Notes: a model not told the origin generated them from the letters alone. DNA of 33,146 nt from JBEKIK01 sp049509395 (GCA_049509395.1 JBEKZY010000012.1:1-33146), one strand, 5' to 3'. Numbered from the stretch's first letter, positions 23,383-31,121 are shown. Made by a program: numbers and translations.

Positions 23383-24957
23383 TTGTACGACGCATTACTG
23401 GATGGTCTGGACGACGAAGCGCTGGCTCGGCCCGAGGATCCCTTGGAATTGGCCGAGGACGTAGTCGACGCTCTGGACGAAGATGTTGAATTAGACCCTT
23501 CCGTTCTGGTGGACGGCGAGGAAGACCACGACGTGGAACTCGACGTCAGCCCGGAAGAGTTGCTGGCCGAGATCGAAGAAGCCGAGTCATGGTCGGACGA
23601 TCCCGTGCGGATGTATCTGACGCAGATGGGGGAAATCCCCTTGCTCACGCGCCAGGAAGAAGTGACTTTGGCCAAGCAGATCGAGCTTACCCGGGCCAGA
23701 TTCCGCCGCAGGGTCCTGGAATGCGACTTTGTCATTCAGACCGCGGTTAAGGTGCTGCGCCGGGTGCACGACGGGGATCTGCCATTTGATCGCACGGTGC
23801 AGGTTTCCGTGACCGATCAACTGGAAAAACACCAAATACTGGGGCGATTGCCGCACAATTTGCGGACCCTGGAAACGCTGCTTAAACGGAACCGTCGGGA
23901 CTACAACCTGGCGACCGGCAAGTCATGGCCCGCGGCACAGCGCCGCGCAGCCTGGCGCCGCCTGGGGCGCCGTCGGCGGCGCGCGGTGCGGCTGGTCGAA
24001 GAACTCGGCCTGCGCACGCAGCGGATCGAACCGATGATCAAAACGCTGGATGAATTCAGCCGGCGGGTGGATGAGCTCCGCGCGCGGATTCACGAACAGG
24101 TGGCCGAAAAAGGGCCGATCAAGCAGCGCGAGCCCTGGATCGCCGAATACCGCAACCTTCTGCGAATGACGCAGGAATCGCCCACCAGCCTGCGGAACCG
24201 GGTGAATTATTTAAAAGGGATTTACCGGCAATACCAGCACGCCAAGCGCGGACTGTCGGAAGGCAATTTGCGGCTGGTGGTTTCGATAGCCAAGAAGTAT
24301 CGCAACCGGGGCCTGAACTTCCTGGATTTGATTCAGGAAGGCAACGCCGGGCTGATGCGTGCGGTGGACAAGTTCGAGTACCGCCGGGGATTCAAATTCT
24401 GCACATACGCCACGTGGTGGATCCGGCAGGCCATTACCCGGGCCGTGGCCGACCAAAGCCGCACCATCCGCATTCCGGTGCACATGGTGGAAACCATGTC
24501 GCGGGTGCGGAACGTTTCGCGGAAGTTGTTGCAGAAGCTGGGGCGCGAGCCGACATTGGAGGAGACCGCCCGGGCCAGCGAGACCTGCGTGGACGAAGCG
24601 CGGCGGGTTTTGGCCATGAGCCGCTACCCGATCAGCCTGGACCGGCCGGTGGGCAACAGCGAAGACAGCCACTTCGGCGATTTGCTGCCCGATGGCGGGG
24701 CCAAGAATCCGTCCATCGGCGCAACTCAAGGCATGCTGCGGAACCGGATCGCCAAGGTGCTGAAGACCCTAAGCTACCGGGAGCGGGAGATTATCAAGCT
24801 CCGCTACGGGTTGGGCGACGGGTACAGTTATACATTGGAGGAAGTGGGCCATATCTTTAAGGTGACCCGCGAACGCATTCGCCAGATCGAGGCCAAGGCG
24901 GTGCGCAAACTCCAGCAGCCCTGCCGGAGCCAGGATTTGGTGGGGTTCTTGGATTAA
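23383..24957 (+). CDS. RNA polymerase primary-type sigma factor (RpoD/SigA)
   Basis: Directs RNA polymerase to housekeeping promoters. After a very acidic N-terminus (about residues 5-70) come region 1.2 (DPVRMYLTQMGEIPLLTRQEE), region 2 (NLRLVVSIAKKYRNRGL, then FLDLIQEGNAGLMRAVDKFE and the -10 reader FKFCTYATWWIRQAITRA), region 3 (IRIPVHMVETMSRVRN...GREPTLEE) and region 4 with the -35-binding HTH (YTLEEVGHIFKVTRERIRQI). The region between 1.2 and 2 contains a basic, Arg-rich stretch. The start is TTG at 23383, fixed by GAGGAG six bases before it. Its 524-residue length suits a group 1 or 2 factor; whether it is the sole primary sigma cannot be judged from one window. Confidence 0.92.
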   Translation: MYDALLDGLDDEALARPEDPLELAEDVVDALDEDVELDPSVLVDGEEDHDVELDVSPEELLAEIEEAESWSDDPVRMYLTQMGEIPLLTRQEEVTLAKQIELTRARFRRRVLECDFVIQTAVKVLRRVHDGDLPFDRTVQVSVTDQLEKHQILGRLPHNLRTLETLLKRNRRDYNLATGKSWPAAQRRAAWRRLGRRRRRAVRLVEELGLRTQRIEPMIKTLDEFSRRVDELRARIHEQVAEKGPIKQREPWIAEYRNLLRMTQESPTSLRNRVNYLKGIYRQYQHAKRGLSEGNLRLVVSIAKKYRNRGLNFLDLIQEGNAGLMRAVDKFEYRRGFKFCTYATWWIRQAITRAVADQSRTIRIPVHMVETMSRVRNVSRKLLQKLGREPTLEETARASETCVDEARRVLAMSRYPISLDRPVGNSEDSHFGDLLPDGGAKNPSIGATQGMLRNRIAKVLKTLSYREREIIKLRYGLGDGYSYTLEEVGHIFKVTRERIRQIEAKAVRKLQQPCRSQDLVGFLD

Positions 24958-24965
24958 ATAATAGA

Positions 24966-24994
24966 TGTAGGACGGATTTTGAATCCGACCTACA
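24966..24994. repeat. Palindrome 8 bases after the sigma gene stop
   Basis: TGTAGGACGGATT-TTG-AATCCGACCTACA: 13-base arms with one A-A mismatch. It lies immediately 3' of the sigma gene and may be its terminator or a dispersed element. Confidence 0.65.
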
Positions 24995-25017
24995 AACACA
25001 ACGCAAGATCATATCGG

Positions 25018-25046
25018 TTGGGACGGCAGTTGAACTGCCGTCCCAA
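25018..25046. terminator. Perfect palindrome, possible bidirectional terminator
   Basis: TTGGGACGGCAGTT-G-AACTGCCGTCCCAA with perfect 14-bp arms, followed by TATTATT. It lies between the convergent sigma and fic genes, where a two-way terminator would be expected. It is close kin of the palindrome at 27017-27051 (shared GGCAGTT / CAGCAGTT arms). The one-base centre means the real hairpin loop would open to about 5 bases. Confidence 0.55.
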
Positions 25047-25127
25047 TATTATTACAGCGTCGTTTTTTTGTGCAAATGCGTGTTTTCAACATGGACGCGG
25101 ACTTCAGGGCATTCTGAAATTCGAAAG

Positions 25128-26462
25128 CTATGACATTTTAGATAGTTTTCGATTAAGTTCATTGACCGGCCTGTATTTCCAAACTTTTCCAATCTTTTTG
25201 GGCTCCAGCAAACCTCTACCTGCCAAATCGTTTAAATCCCTGCGTGCAGTTTCGTATACAACATTGTGGCTAATCTGGTGGGATTTGACTGTGTAAACTT
25301 GGCCGGGATGGCGCAAGGCGTGACTAATCAAGTCGCGTTGCCTATGGTTTAGAATTGCGATTCCGCGCAATTCAAATTCCAACTTACGTAATTCTTCGGA
25401 TTTTTGCCGTATATAATCATGGAGCTGTTTTACGGCTTTTCTCATAACTTCCAAATGATACAATATAAAATATGTTAGATCATTCTCATCGCTCTCGGTA
25501 TATAAAAACGCTCTCTGATATTTCATCGGCTGTTGAAGTATGATGTGAGAAATTGAAATGAATTCACAAAGCCAGTAGTTATGGCTAAGCATAGACCAGT
25601 AGAATAACGCTCTTGCAGTTCGTCCATTCCCGTCGATAAAAGGATGATCGCAAGATAGCCAAAAGTGCAAAATCATTGATCGAATCGCTGGATGGATGAA
25701 ATCGCTGGGATCTGCTTGAGACGAATTTGCGAAATTGCACATAAGTTGCATTCTTTCTTCAAGTTGACCGGCATCGGGCGGATCATGATAAACCTCGCCG
25801 TAAATATCATTCACAACGATCTTTTCATTCCGTGTTCTGAATCGTCCAGCGGCAGATGGCTCATCCAACGTATTTTCAGTTACAAGACGATGTAATTCAA
25901 ATACTAATTCCTTTGTCAGCGGTTCAGTCTTAAGTTCATTGATACGTCTCATGGTCAAATAATTGTTAAGAATCATTCTTTCGCTTCGGTCTCTGGGAGG
26001 ACGGCCGGTTTGGATCATTTCTTTTGCCACTTTTCTTGTTGTCACAGCCCCCTCCAATTGGCTTGATCTTATTGCCTCCTCTATGAGAGATCCAACATAA
26101 TATCGATCACGCGTATCGGGATTGGTTATTTGAGAAGGCATTTGAATTAGTCCACCGGCCCCTAGGTCAATTTCATGAAGCCGCAAGGGTATTGGAGGAG
26201 CTAAAAGATAATGGAATGGATTTCCGGATGAATCTTTCAAAGGTATGGTTTTATATTGACTTCGACGATTCATTTTAATTCCGAACCACCATTCTTCTTG
26301 AGAAAGGTCTTCCGGCGGAGTTTTAAACCGTAATTTATCCCAGTGCAAATAACGATTGTTTACGGTTATCCCTTGAATAGAAAATATCTTGCCTATTTTT
26401 TTTCGGTCTTTGAACTTCGCCAGGCTAATACTGCCATCTGGGGGTATGGTTGGTTTTTTCAT
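25128..26462 (-). CDS. Fic-domain protein with winged-helix C-terminus
   Basis: Fic enzymes transfer AMP (sometimes other nucleotides) to target proteins. The catalytic loop HPFIDGNGRTAR is intact at 273-284. The upstream helix has SSQLEG (133-138), matching the [S/T]xxxE[G/N] inhibitory motif, so this is a class II Fic protein with its own N-terminal autoinhibition. The C-terminal 100 residues (LNHRQRDLISHALRHPGQVYT... SHNVVYETARRDLNDLAGRGLL) look like a winged helix-turn-helix. The gene is visibly more AT-rich than its neighbours, suggesting horizontal transfer. A strong promoter overlapped by a palindrome lies just upstream, so self-repression through the HTH is plausible. Confidence 0.9.
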   Translation of the reverse strand: MKKPTIPPDGSISLAKFKDRKKIGKIFSIQGITVNNRYLHWDKLRFKTPPEDLSQEEWWFGIKMNRRSQYKTIPLKDSSGNPFHYLLAPPIPLRLHEIDLGAGGLIQMPSQITNPDTRDRYYVGSLIEEAIRSSQLEGAVTTRKVAKEMIQTGRPPRDRSERMILNNYLTMRRINELKTEPLTKELVFELHRLVTENTLDEPSAAGRFRTRNEKIVVNDIYGEVYHDPPDAGQLEERMQLMCNFANSSQADPSDFIHPAIRSMILHFWLSCDHPFIDGNGRTARALFYWSMLSHNYWLCEFISISHIILQQPMKYQRAFLYTESDENDLTYFILYHLEVMRKAVKQLHDYIRQKSEELRKLEFELRGIAILNHRQRDLISHALRHPGQVYTVKSHQISHNVVYETARRDLNDLAGRGLLEPKKIGKVWKYRPVNELNRKLSKMS

Positions 26463-26502
26463 GTTTATCTTTCTGTGAGCAAAGAAGTTATAAAATACTA
26501 TT

Positions 26503-26533
26503 TATATACTAATATTCGCACTATTAGTATATA
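26503..26533. promoter_or_regulatory. 12-bp inverted repeat, operator-like, upstream of fic
   Basis: TATATACTAATA (26503-26514) and TATTAGTATATA (26522-26533) are exact reverse complements separated by seven bases, 41 bases before the fic start. The right arm covers the -10 of the promoter below. A second, weaker site with the same half-site (ATACTAA 26562-26568, TTAGTAT 26580-26586) lies just upstream of the -35. Confidence 0.75.
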
Positions 26534-26553
26534 ATGGCAAGAATGAATGTCAA
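26526..26553 (-). promoter_or_regulatory. Sigma70-type promoter of the fic gene
   Basis: On the minus strand TTGACA (26553-26548), a 16-base spacer and TATACT (26531-26526) form an almost consensus promoter firing toward fic, about 65 bases before its ATG. It is the clearest sigma70-type promoter I can see in the window. Confidence 0.7.
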
Positions 26554-26680
26554 TTCAAGAAATACTAAAAGAAGAATAATTAGTATATTTTTCGATACAT
26601 GAGGTATAGACATAAACGCATAATAAGCAAATAGTGAAACTATTGCAGTATTTTGGTAACATAAAATTGGAGCGGAAATT

Positions 26681-26998
26681 ATGAAAATCTATAATTTAAG
26701 GACCAGCATGGTTATAGCACTGGTTGTGTGGGCGGTTTTTTTATGGGCGGCCGAGGCATGGGCGCAGAATCAGTCCGATCGCACGGAGCGCGGCGATAGT
26801 GTGCAACAGAAAGGGCAGGGGAGGGCAAGCCCTGTTTCGGACAAATTGCCTGACGTGGACCGGCTGTCGCGGCGCGGCGTGATATTCACCGACTGGTATA
26901 GCCGGCAGAGTTGCACATCCGGGCGGGCCGCCTTTGCAACCGGCCGGTATCCGGCCCGCGCAGGACTGAGCAAGGTCGGTTCGGCAGGGACCGAATAA
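26681..26998 (+). pseudogene. Sulfatase remnant
   Basis: A signal peptide (MVIALVVWAVFLWAAEAWA) is followed by a short unrelated stretch and then LPDVDRLSRRGVIFTDWYSRQ-SCTSGRAAFATGRYPARAGL, which matches the start of arylsulfatase domains including the formylglycine-type motif C-T-S-G-R. The upstream metal-binding Asp-Asp segment is missing and the protein ends after VGSAGTE, about 100 residues instead of 450 or more. It cannot be an active sulfatase. GGAG lies nine bases before the ATG, so it may still be translated. Confidence 0.8.
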
Positions 26999-27016
26999 CA
27001 AATCATAGAGTACATT

Positions 27017-27051
27017 AAGTTGGGGCAGCAGTTTAACTGCTGCCCCAACTT
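27017..27051. repeat. Perfect 35-base palindrome after the sulfatase remnant
   Basis: AAGTTGGGGCAGCAGTT-T-AACTGCTGCCCCAACTT: perfect 17-bp arms around one base, 18 bases after the stop. It may terminate transcription of the remnant or be a dispersed element like 25018-25046. Confidence 0.8.
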
Positions 27052-27068
27052 AGAAAAAGGCCGTGTAT

Positions 27069-27090
27069 CACTGCTTGCAAGCAAGCAGTG
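27069..27090. repeat. CACTGCTTGC/GCAAGCAGTG hairpin
   Basis: Perfect 10-bp arms (27069-27078, 27081-27090), followed by GCAGAC, and a diverged copy to about 27140 ending GGCACAC. Same family as 22711-22769. The stretch 26999-27225 holds only such repeats; no gene is seen. Confidence 0.7.
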
Positions 27091-27225
27091 GCAGACAATT
27101 GCTGGAAAAGTATAATTGCAAGCAAGTAGCGGCACACAAGTATTATCAGCCATGAGTTTTACAATAGATTGCCAGGGCCCGCGACCCCAACCCCCGCCAT
27201 CGCCTAACTGCTAAGGTGCGCGATA

Positions 27226-29676
27226 ATGCATAACGACTGTATTTGGTGGATTGTGGTCTTGCTTCTGGTGATTGCGGTTGGAGGCGGAGAAGAGCCGGGG
27301 GTGCGATCTGAAGCGGCCAAAGGGGACAGTCCCATTTTCGTTGGCACGAAAATCGGGACAGTCCCCGAGCCTGCCGCGCCCGTGGCGGCGGCTATTACTG
27401 GGCAAAGCAAGTTTGCCGGATCGAAAAGCTGTGGCGATTGCCACGAGCAGTTCAATAAGCTTTGGTCGACGTACTGGCACGGCAAATCGATGCAGCCGTA
27501 CAGCTACGAATTTGCCAAAGATCAGCTCAGCGCCCAGCAGAGCGACGTGATAATCGGCGATAAAAGGTATAGGGCGGAGATCGGCGACGCTCAAGGCTGG
27601 GTGCTGGAACAGAGTCCGCAAGGCGAACGGCGGTATCCTATTTTGCACGTCATAGGCGGAAAGAACGTTTGCTACTTTTTGACTTCTTTGGAACGGGGCC
27701 GCCTGCAAGTGCTGCCGCTGGCATACGACGTGAACCGGCACGACTGGTACGACACGACGGCCAGCGCGGTGGGGCATCTTAACGAGCCCGAGGCCCTCAC
27801 CCCCGGCCCCTCTCCCAAAGGGAGAGGGGACTATTTAACGAGATCATCTCCCAGTGGGAGAGGGGAGATGGCCTTGCCTTGGACGGACCGGCTTTACACA
27901 TTCAATACGGCATGTTTCAACTGCCACGTGAGCCGGCTGGCAACCAATTACGACCTGGAAACCGACACATACAACACCACCTGGGGCGAGCCGGGAATCA
28001 GTTGCGAGACGTGCCACGGGCCGTCGGGCGAACACAACCGCTTGATGCAGGCGGGGATCAAGGGCCGCTCGGCCGAGGAAATGAAAATTATCATAGACAG
28101 GGATTTTACTCACGATCAGCTCACCGACTTGTGCGTCACGTGCCACGCGAAGATCATTCCGTTATCGGCGGACTTTAGTCCGGGAGAAAAATTCTTCGAT
28201 CATTACGATCTGCTTACGCTGGAGCATGCGGATTATTATGCGGACGGGCGGGACCTGGGCGAAAACTATACATACACCTCATGGCTAATGGCCCCTTGCT
28301 TGAAATCGGGAAAACTGGATTGCAAGTACTGCCACACGCCGGCGGGAAGGTTCAAATTCACCGAGTATCAGGGCTACCAGACCTGCATGCCTTGCCATGA
28401 GAAATACGTGCAGCATCCGGAAGAGCACGGGCATCATCAAACTGGGAGCAAGGGGAACGAGTGCGTGGGATGCCACATGCCCAAGACGCAGTTTGCGGGG
28501 CGGGCGCGGAGCGATCATTCCATGCGTGCGCCCTCGCCGGCGGCGAGCATGGCATATAATTCGCCCAACGCCTGCAATATCTGTCATGCGGACCATGACG
28601 CGGAGTGGTCGGACGAGTGGGTGCGGAAATGGTACAAGCGGGACTACCAGGCCGATGTGTTGCGGCGGGCCGAATTGATCGACGCGGCACGCAATAACCA
28701 GTGGGATCGTTTGCCGGAAATGCTGGCCGAGATCGGCCGGAGCGACAACGACCAGGTATATCGGAACAGTCTGGTGCGGCTTGCAAGGCAATGCAATGAT
28801 CCGCGCAAGTGGGAGGCGATGTTGGGGGCGGTAAAAGATCCATCGCCGCTGGTGCGGTCCAGCGCGGCCTCTGCGCTTGGGGGGCGGATGGATAAGGAAA
28901 GCATTGAAGCTCTCTTTGCCTGCGCCGGCGACGGATCGCGGATCGTGCGGATCCGGGCGGCCATGGCGTTGGCGGGAATTCCGCCGGAAACAATCGAGAA
29001 TCCGGCCCGGCGCGAGGCCTTGGATAAGGCCGTGGAAGAATTCAAAACGGCGATGAAAGCCCGGGGCGACGATTGGGCATCGTACGCGAACCTGGGCGAT
29101 TTTTACATGCAGCGCGGGGACTTTGCCGAGGCGGTGAAAGATTACGAAAACGCGCGGCGGCTGGAACCAAGGATGATCGAGGTTTTGATGAACGAATCGG
29201 TGGCTTACAGCAACATGCGGCAAAACGAGCGGGCGGAACAATGTTTGCGCCGTGCGCTGGAGACGGAGCCGGACAATGCGGCCGCGAACTTCAACTTGGG
29301 CCTGTTGCTGGCCGAGGAGGGGAAGACGGACGAGGCGGAAAAGGCCCTGCGCAGGGCGATAAAATCCGATCCCCTACCATGCGGTGCATGGTGCCCGGCG
29401 GCGGCGAATTATAATCTGGGGGTGATTTTAGCGGGTCGAAAGGACATGAGCGAGGCTATCGCCTTGTGCCGCAGGGCCTGCGAACTGCAACCCGATGAAG
29501 CGAAGTACGCCCGGACTTTGGCCTTGTATCTTAATAGCGAGGGCGACGCCGAGGGGGCGATCGAAGTGCTGCGCAAGGCGCTGGGCAACAAGGAACTCAC
29601 ACCACAAGAGCGGCAGGAGTTGGAAAGTAAAATGCGATCGCTGGAGATCGCCGAACCCGGCAAGAAAACACAATAA
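27226..29676 (+). CDS. Octahaem cytochrome c fused to HEAT and TPR repeats
   Basis: After an N-terminal hydrophobic export segment come eight CxxCH haem sites starting at about residues 69, 230, 260, 303, 366, 387, 413 and 450, so it is a periplasmic multihaem electron carrier or oxidoreductase of the cytochrome c554/NrfA-like class. Residues about 510-600 are HEAT-like (VKDPSPLVRSSAASALGGR), and from about 605 to the end there are five or so TPRs (WASYANLGDFYMQRGDFAEA...). Two palindromic elements are inserted in frame: residues 32-47 (KGDSPIFVGTKIGTVP) and about 190-214 (LTPGPSPKGRG...SPSGRG). The substrate is not predictable. The RidA-like gene follows 17 bases later, probably in one operon. 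Confidence 0.87.
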   Translation: MHNDCIWWIVVLLLVIAVGGGEEPGVRSEAAKGDSPIFVGTKIGTVPEPAAPVAAAITGQSKFAGSKSCGDCHEQFNKLWSTYWHGKSMQPYSYEFAKDQLSAQQSDVIIGDKRYRAEIGDAQGWVLEQSPQGERRYPILHVIGGKNVCYFLTSLERGRLQVLPLAYDVNRHDWYDTTASAVGHLNEPEALTPGPSPKGRGDYLTRSSPSGRGEMALPWTDRLYTFNTACFNCHVSRLATNYDLETDTYNTTWGEPGISCETCHGPSGEHNRLMQAGIKGRSAEEMKIIIDRDFTHDQLTDLCVTCHAKIIPLSADFSPGEKFFDHYDLLTLEHADYYADGRDLGENYTYTSWLMAPCLKSGKLDCKYCHTPAGRFKFTEYQGYQTCMPCHEKYVQHPEEHGHHQTGSKGNECVGCHMPKTQFAGRARSDHSMRAPSPAASMAYNSPNACNICHADHDAEWSDEWVRKWYKRDYQADVLRRAELIDAARNNQWDRLPEMLAEIGRSDNDQVYRNSLVRLARQCNDPRKWEAMLGAVKDPSPLVRSSAASALGGRMDKESIEALFACAGDGSRIVRIRAAMALAGIPPETIENPARREALDKAVEEFKTAMKARGDDWASYANLGDFYMQRGDFAEAVKDYENARRLEPRMIEVLMNESVAYSNMRQNERAEQCLRRALETEPDNAAANFNLGLLLAEEGKTDEAEKALRRAIKSDPLPCGAWCPAAANYNLGVILAGRKDMSEAIALCRRACELQPDEAKYARTLALYLNSEGDAEGAIEVLRKALGNKELTPQERQELESKMRSLEIAEPGKKTQ
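27319..27366 (+). repeat. 48-bp KGDSPIF element, copy 1 (in frame)
   Basis: AAAGGGGACAGTCCC...GGGACAGTCCCC, an imperfect hairpin of about 20-bp arms (GGGGACAGTCCCATTTTCGT pairs with ACGAAAATCGGGACAGTCCC plus one bulge). It starts on a codon boundary of the cytochrome gene and is exactly 16 codons long. It matches copy 2 at 30345-30392 at 47 of 48 bases. Confidence 0.9.
27793..27866 (+). repeat. CCCTCTCCC/GGGAGAGGG elements inside the cytochrome gene
   Basis: One full copy at 27793-27831 and a shorter one, TCTCCCAGTGGGAGAGGGGA, at 27847-27866. They are read in frame as ALTPGPSPKGRGD and SSPSGRGE between the first and second haem sites. Confidence 0.85.
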
Positions 29677-29693
29677 GCAACGGAAGATTTTGG

Positions 29694-30953
29694 ATGATTC
29701 GCAAAGAGTCGCAATCGGGCGTGGGATATTCGGTCGTCGAGTTGGGCGGCGTGCGGCATGTTTTCGTGGCCGCAGTGGCGCGGCAAGGCACAAACATTCG
29801 CCAGCAGGCCGAAGACGCCTTGCGGACCATCGAAAGGTTGATAAAGGAAGAAAGCGCGCCCGGGTCGATCGTGATGCAGTCGGTGTTTCTGAGAGATTTG
29901 GCGGATGAGGCGGCGTGCCGGGAGGTAATGTGCGATTTTTATGGAAAGGCAGTGCCGGCGACCACGTACATTCCCCAGCCGCCTTGCGAGGGCAAACTGC
30001 TGGCGATAGAGGCTTTGGGCGTGGGGGGCGGGCAGGGCGAGGTGGAAATAATCCGAAAGGGCGAGCAGACGGTCATCACACGTCACGACGGAATCGCCTG
30101 GGTGCATGTGGCGCACGTTCATCCCAAGTCCGCGGAGGGATCGGTTTACGATCGCACGCTTTCCGCTTTTCGCTGGGCCGATGAACTGCTGGCAGCGGCC
30201 GGTTTCCGCTTTGAGGAAGTGGTCCGCACCTGGCTTTACCTGGGCGACATTACTGGGATGGAGGGGCAGGCGCAGCGGTATCGGGAGTTGAACCGTGCGC
30301 GGGCCGACTTTTACCGGGATTTGAAGTTTGCCGCCGGGCGGCCTAAAGGGGACAGTCCCATTTTCGTTGACACGAAAATCGGGACAGTCCCCGACAAACC
30401 CGTTTTTCCAGCCAGCACGGGCATCGGCGCAGGCGGCAAGGACGTGACGATCAGTTGCATAGCGATGAGGGCCGACCGGCCCGGTGTGATGTTAGTGCCG
30501 CTGGAGAATCCCAGGCAGACATCGGCCTTCGACTACGCCCACCAGTACGGGAGCGAAAGTCCCAAGTTTTGCCGGGCGATGGCGGTTGCGGCAGGAGATT
30601 ATGCCACCACGTTCGTTTCGGGCACGGCCAGCATTACGGCTTCGGAGACGCGGCATCTGGACGACGTGCGGCGGCAGACGCAGGAAACGCTGGACAACAT
30701 CGAGGCCCTGATAGCCGCCGATAACTTTCGGGGTCATGGGCTTGCCGGATTTGGGGCAACACTGGGCGATCTGGCCTTGGCCCGGGTGTACCTCAAGCGG
30801 CACGAAGATTACGCCCAAGCGCGGGCGATCTGCGAGTCGCGCTTGGGCGAATTGCCCACCATCTATGCGGTGGGCGACATTTGCCGGAGTGAACTGCTGG
30901 TGGAAATCGAAGGGATCGCGTTTTCGCGGCGGCAGGGGAAATTGGAAGGATGA
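29694..30953 (+). CDS. RidA/YjgF-fold protein, chorismatase-like
   Basis: A 419-residue protein made of YjgF/RidA-like modules. The second half (RYRELNRARADFY, FPASTGIG, YATTFVSGTASITASETRHL, QTQETLDNIEALI) resembles the FkbO/Hyg5 chorismatases, which hydrolyse chorismate and are themselves built on RidA folds. A chorismate-related or imine/enamine deaminase activity is possible; I cannot confirm catalytic residues. A 48-bp palindromic element is inserted in frame at residues 218-233, just before FPASTGIG. It follows the cytochrome gene by 17 bases. The stop codon lies inside a GGATGAAG array. Confidence 0.7.
   Translation: MIRKESQSGVGYSVVELGGVRHVFVAAVARQGTNIRQQAEDALRTIERLIKEESAPGSIVMQSVFLRDLADEAACREVMCDFYGKAVPATTYIPQPPCEGKLLAIEALGVGGGQGEVEIIRKGEQTVITRHDGIAWVHVAHVHPKSAEGSVYDRTLSAFRWADELLAAAGFRFEEVVRTWLYLGDITGMEGQAQRYRELNRARADFYRDLKFAAGRPKGDSPIFVDTKIGTVPDKPVFPASTGIGAGGKDVTISCIAMRADRPGVMLVPLENPRQTSAFDYAHQYGSESPKFCRAMAVAAGDYATTFVSGTASITASETRHLDDVRRQTQETLDNIEALIAADNFRGHGLAGFGATLGDLALARVYLKRHEDYAQARAICESRLGELPTIYAVGDICRSELLVEIEGIAFSRRQGKLEG
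30345..30392 (+). repeat. 48-bp KGDSPIF element, copy 2 (in frame)
   Basis: Identical to 27319-27366 except for one G-to-A change, so the peptide reads KGDSPIFVDTKIGTVP. It is in the same phase and orientation relative to its host gene as copy 1. Confidence 0.9.
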
Positions 30954-30990
30954 GGGATGAAGTATGAAGGATGAAGGATGAAGGATGAAT
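30945..30990. repeat. GGATGAAG array at the RidA-like stop codon
   Basis: GGATGAGGGATGAAGTATGA and further GGATGAA units overlap and follow the stop codon of the RidA-like gene. Same type as the arrays at 3580, 14420 and 32650, in the sense direction of the gene they follow. Confidence 0.8.
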
Positions 30991-31034
30991 AAAAAAGACC
31001 GGAGGCGGCGGGCCATTGAGTCTCAGATTAATAT

Positions 31035-31121
31035 AATGTCATTAGCCGGCGATCGACGGCCGCTGGAATACGAGCTAATTCCCACGGCGGCTGTTAGCCG
31101 CCGGCTATTGTAAATGACATT
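31035..31121. repeat. Nested inverted repeat before the CPBP gene
   Basis: AATGTCATT (31035-31043) pairs with AATGACATT (31113-31121); inside it AGCCGGCG (31044-31051) pairs with CGCCGGCT (31099-31106), and GGCGGCT (31086-31092) can instead pair with AGCCGCC (31096-31102). It could fold into an 87-base structure about 75 bases before the start of the CPBP gene. Either a dispersed element or a leader structure. Confidence 0.6.

Noticed and set aside
22850..23489. Two small open frames before the sigma gene
   Set aside because: No recognisable protein and no convincing ribosome site; the second runs into the sigma gene in another frame.
28285..29241. A 318-codon minus-strand frame within the cytochrome gene
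   Set aside because: Shadow of the haem/TPR coding strand; His/Pro/Arg-rich with no recognisable domain.
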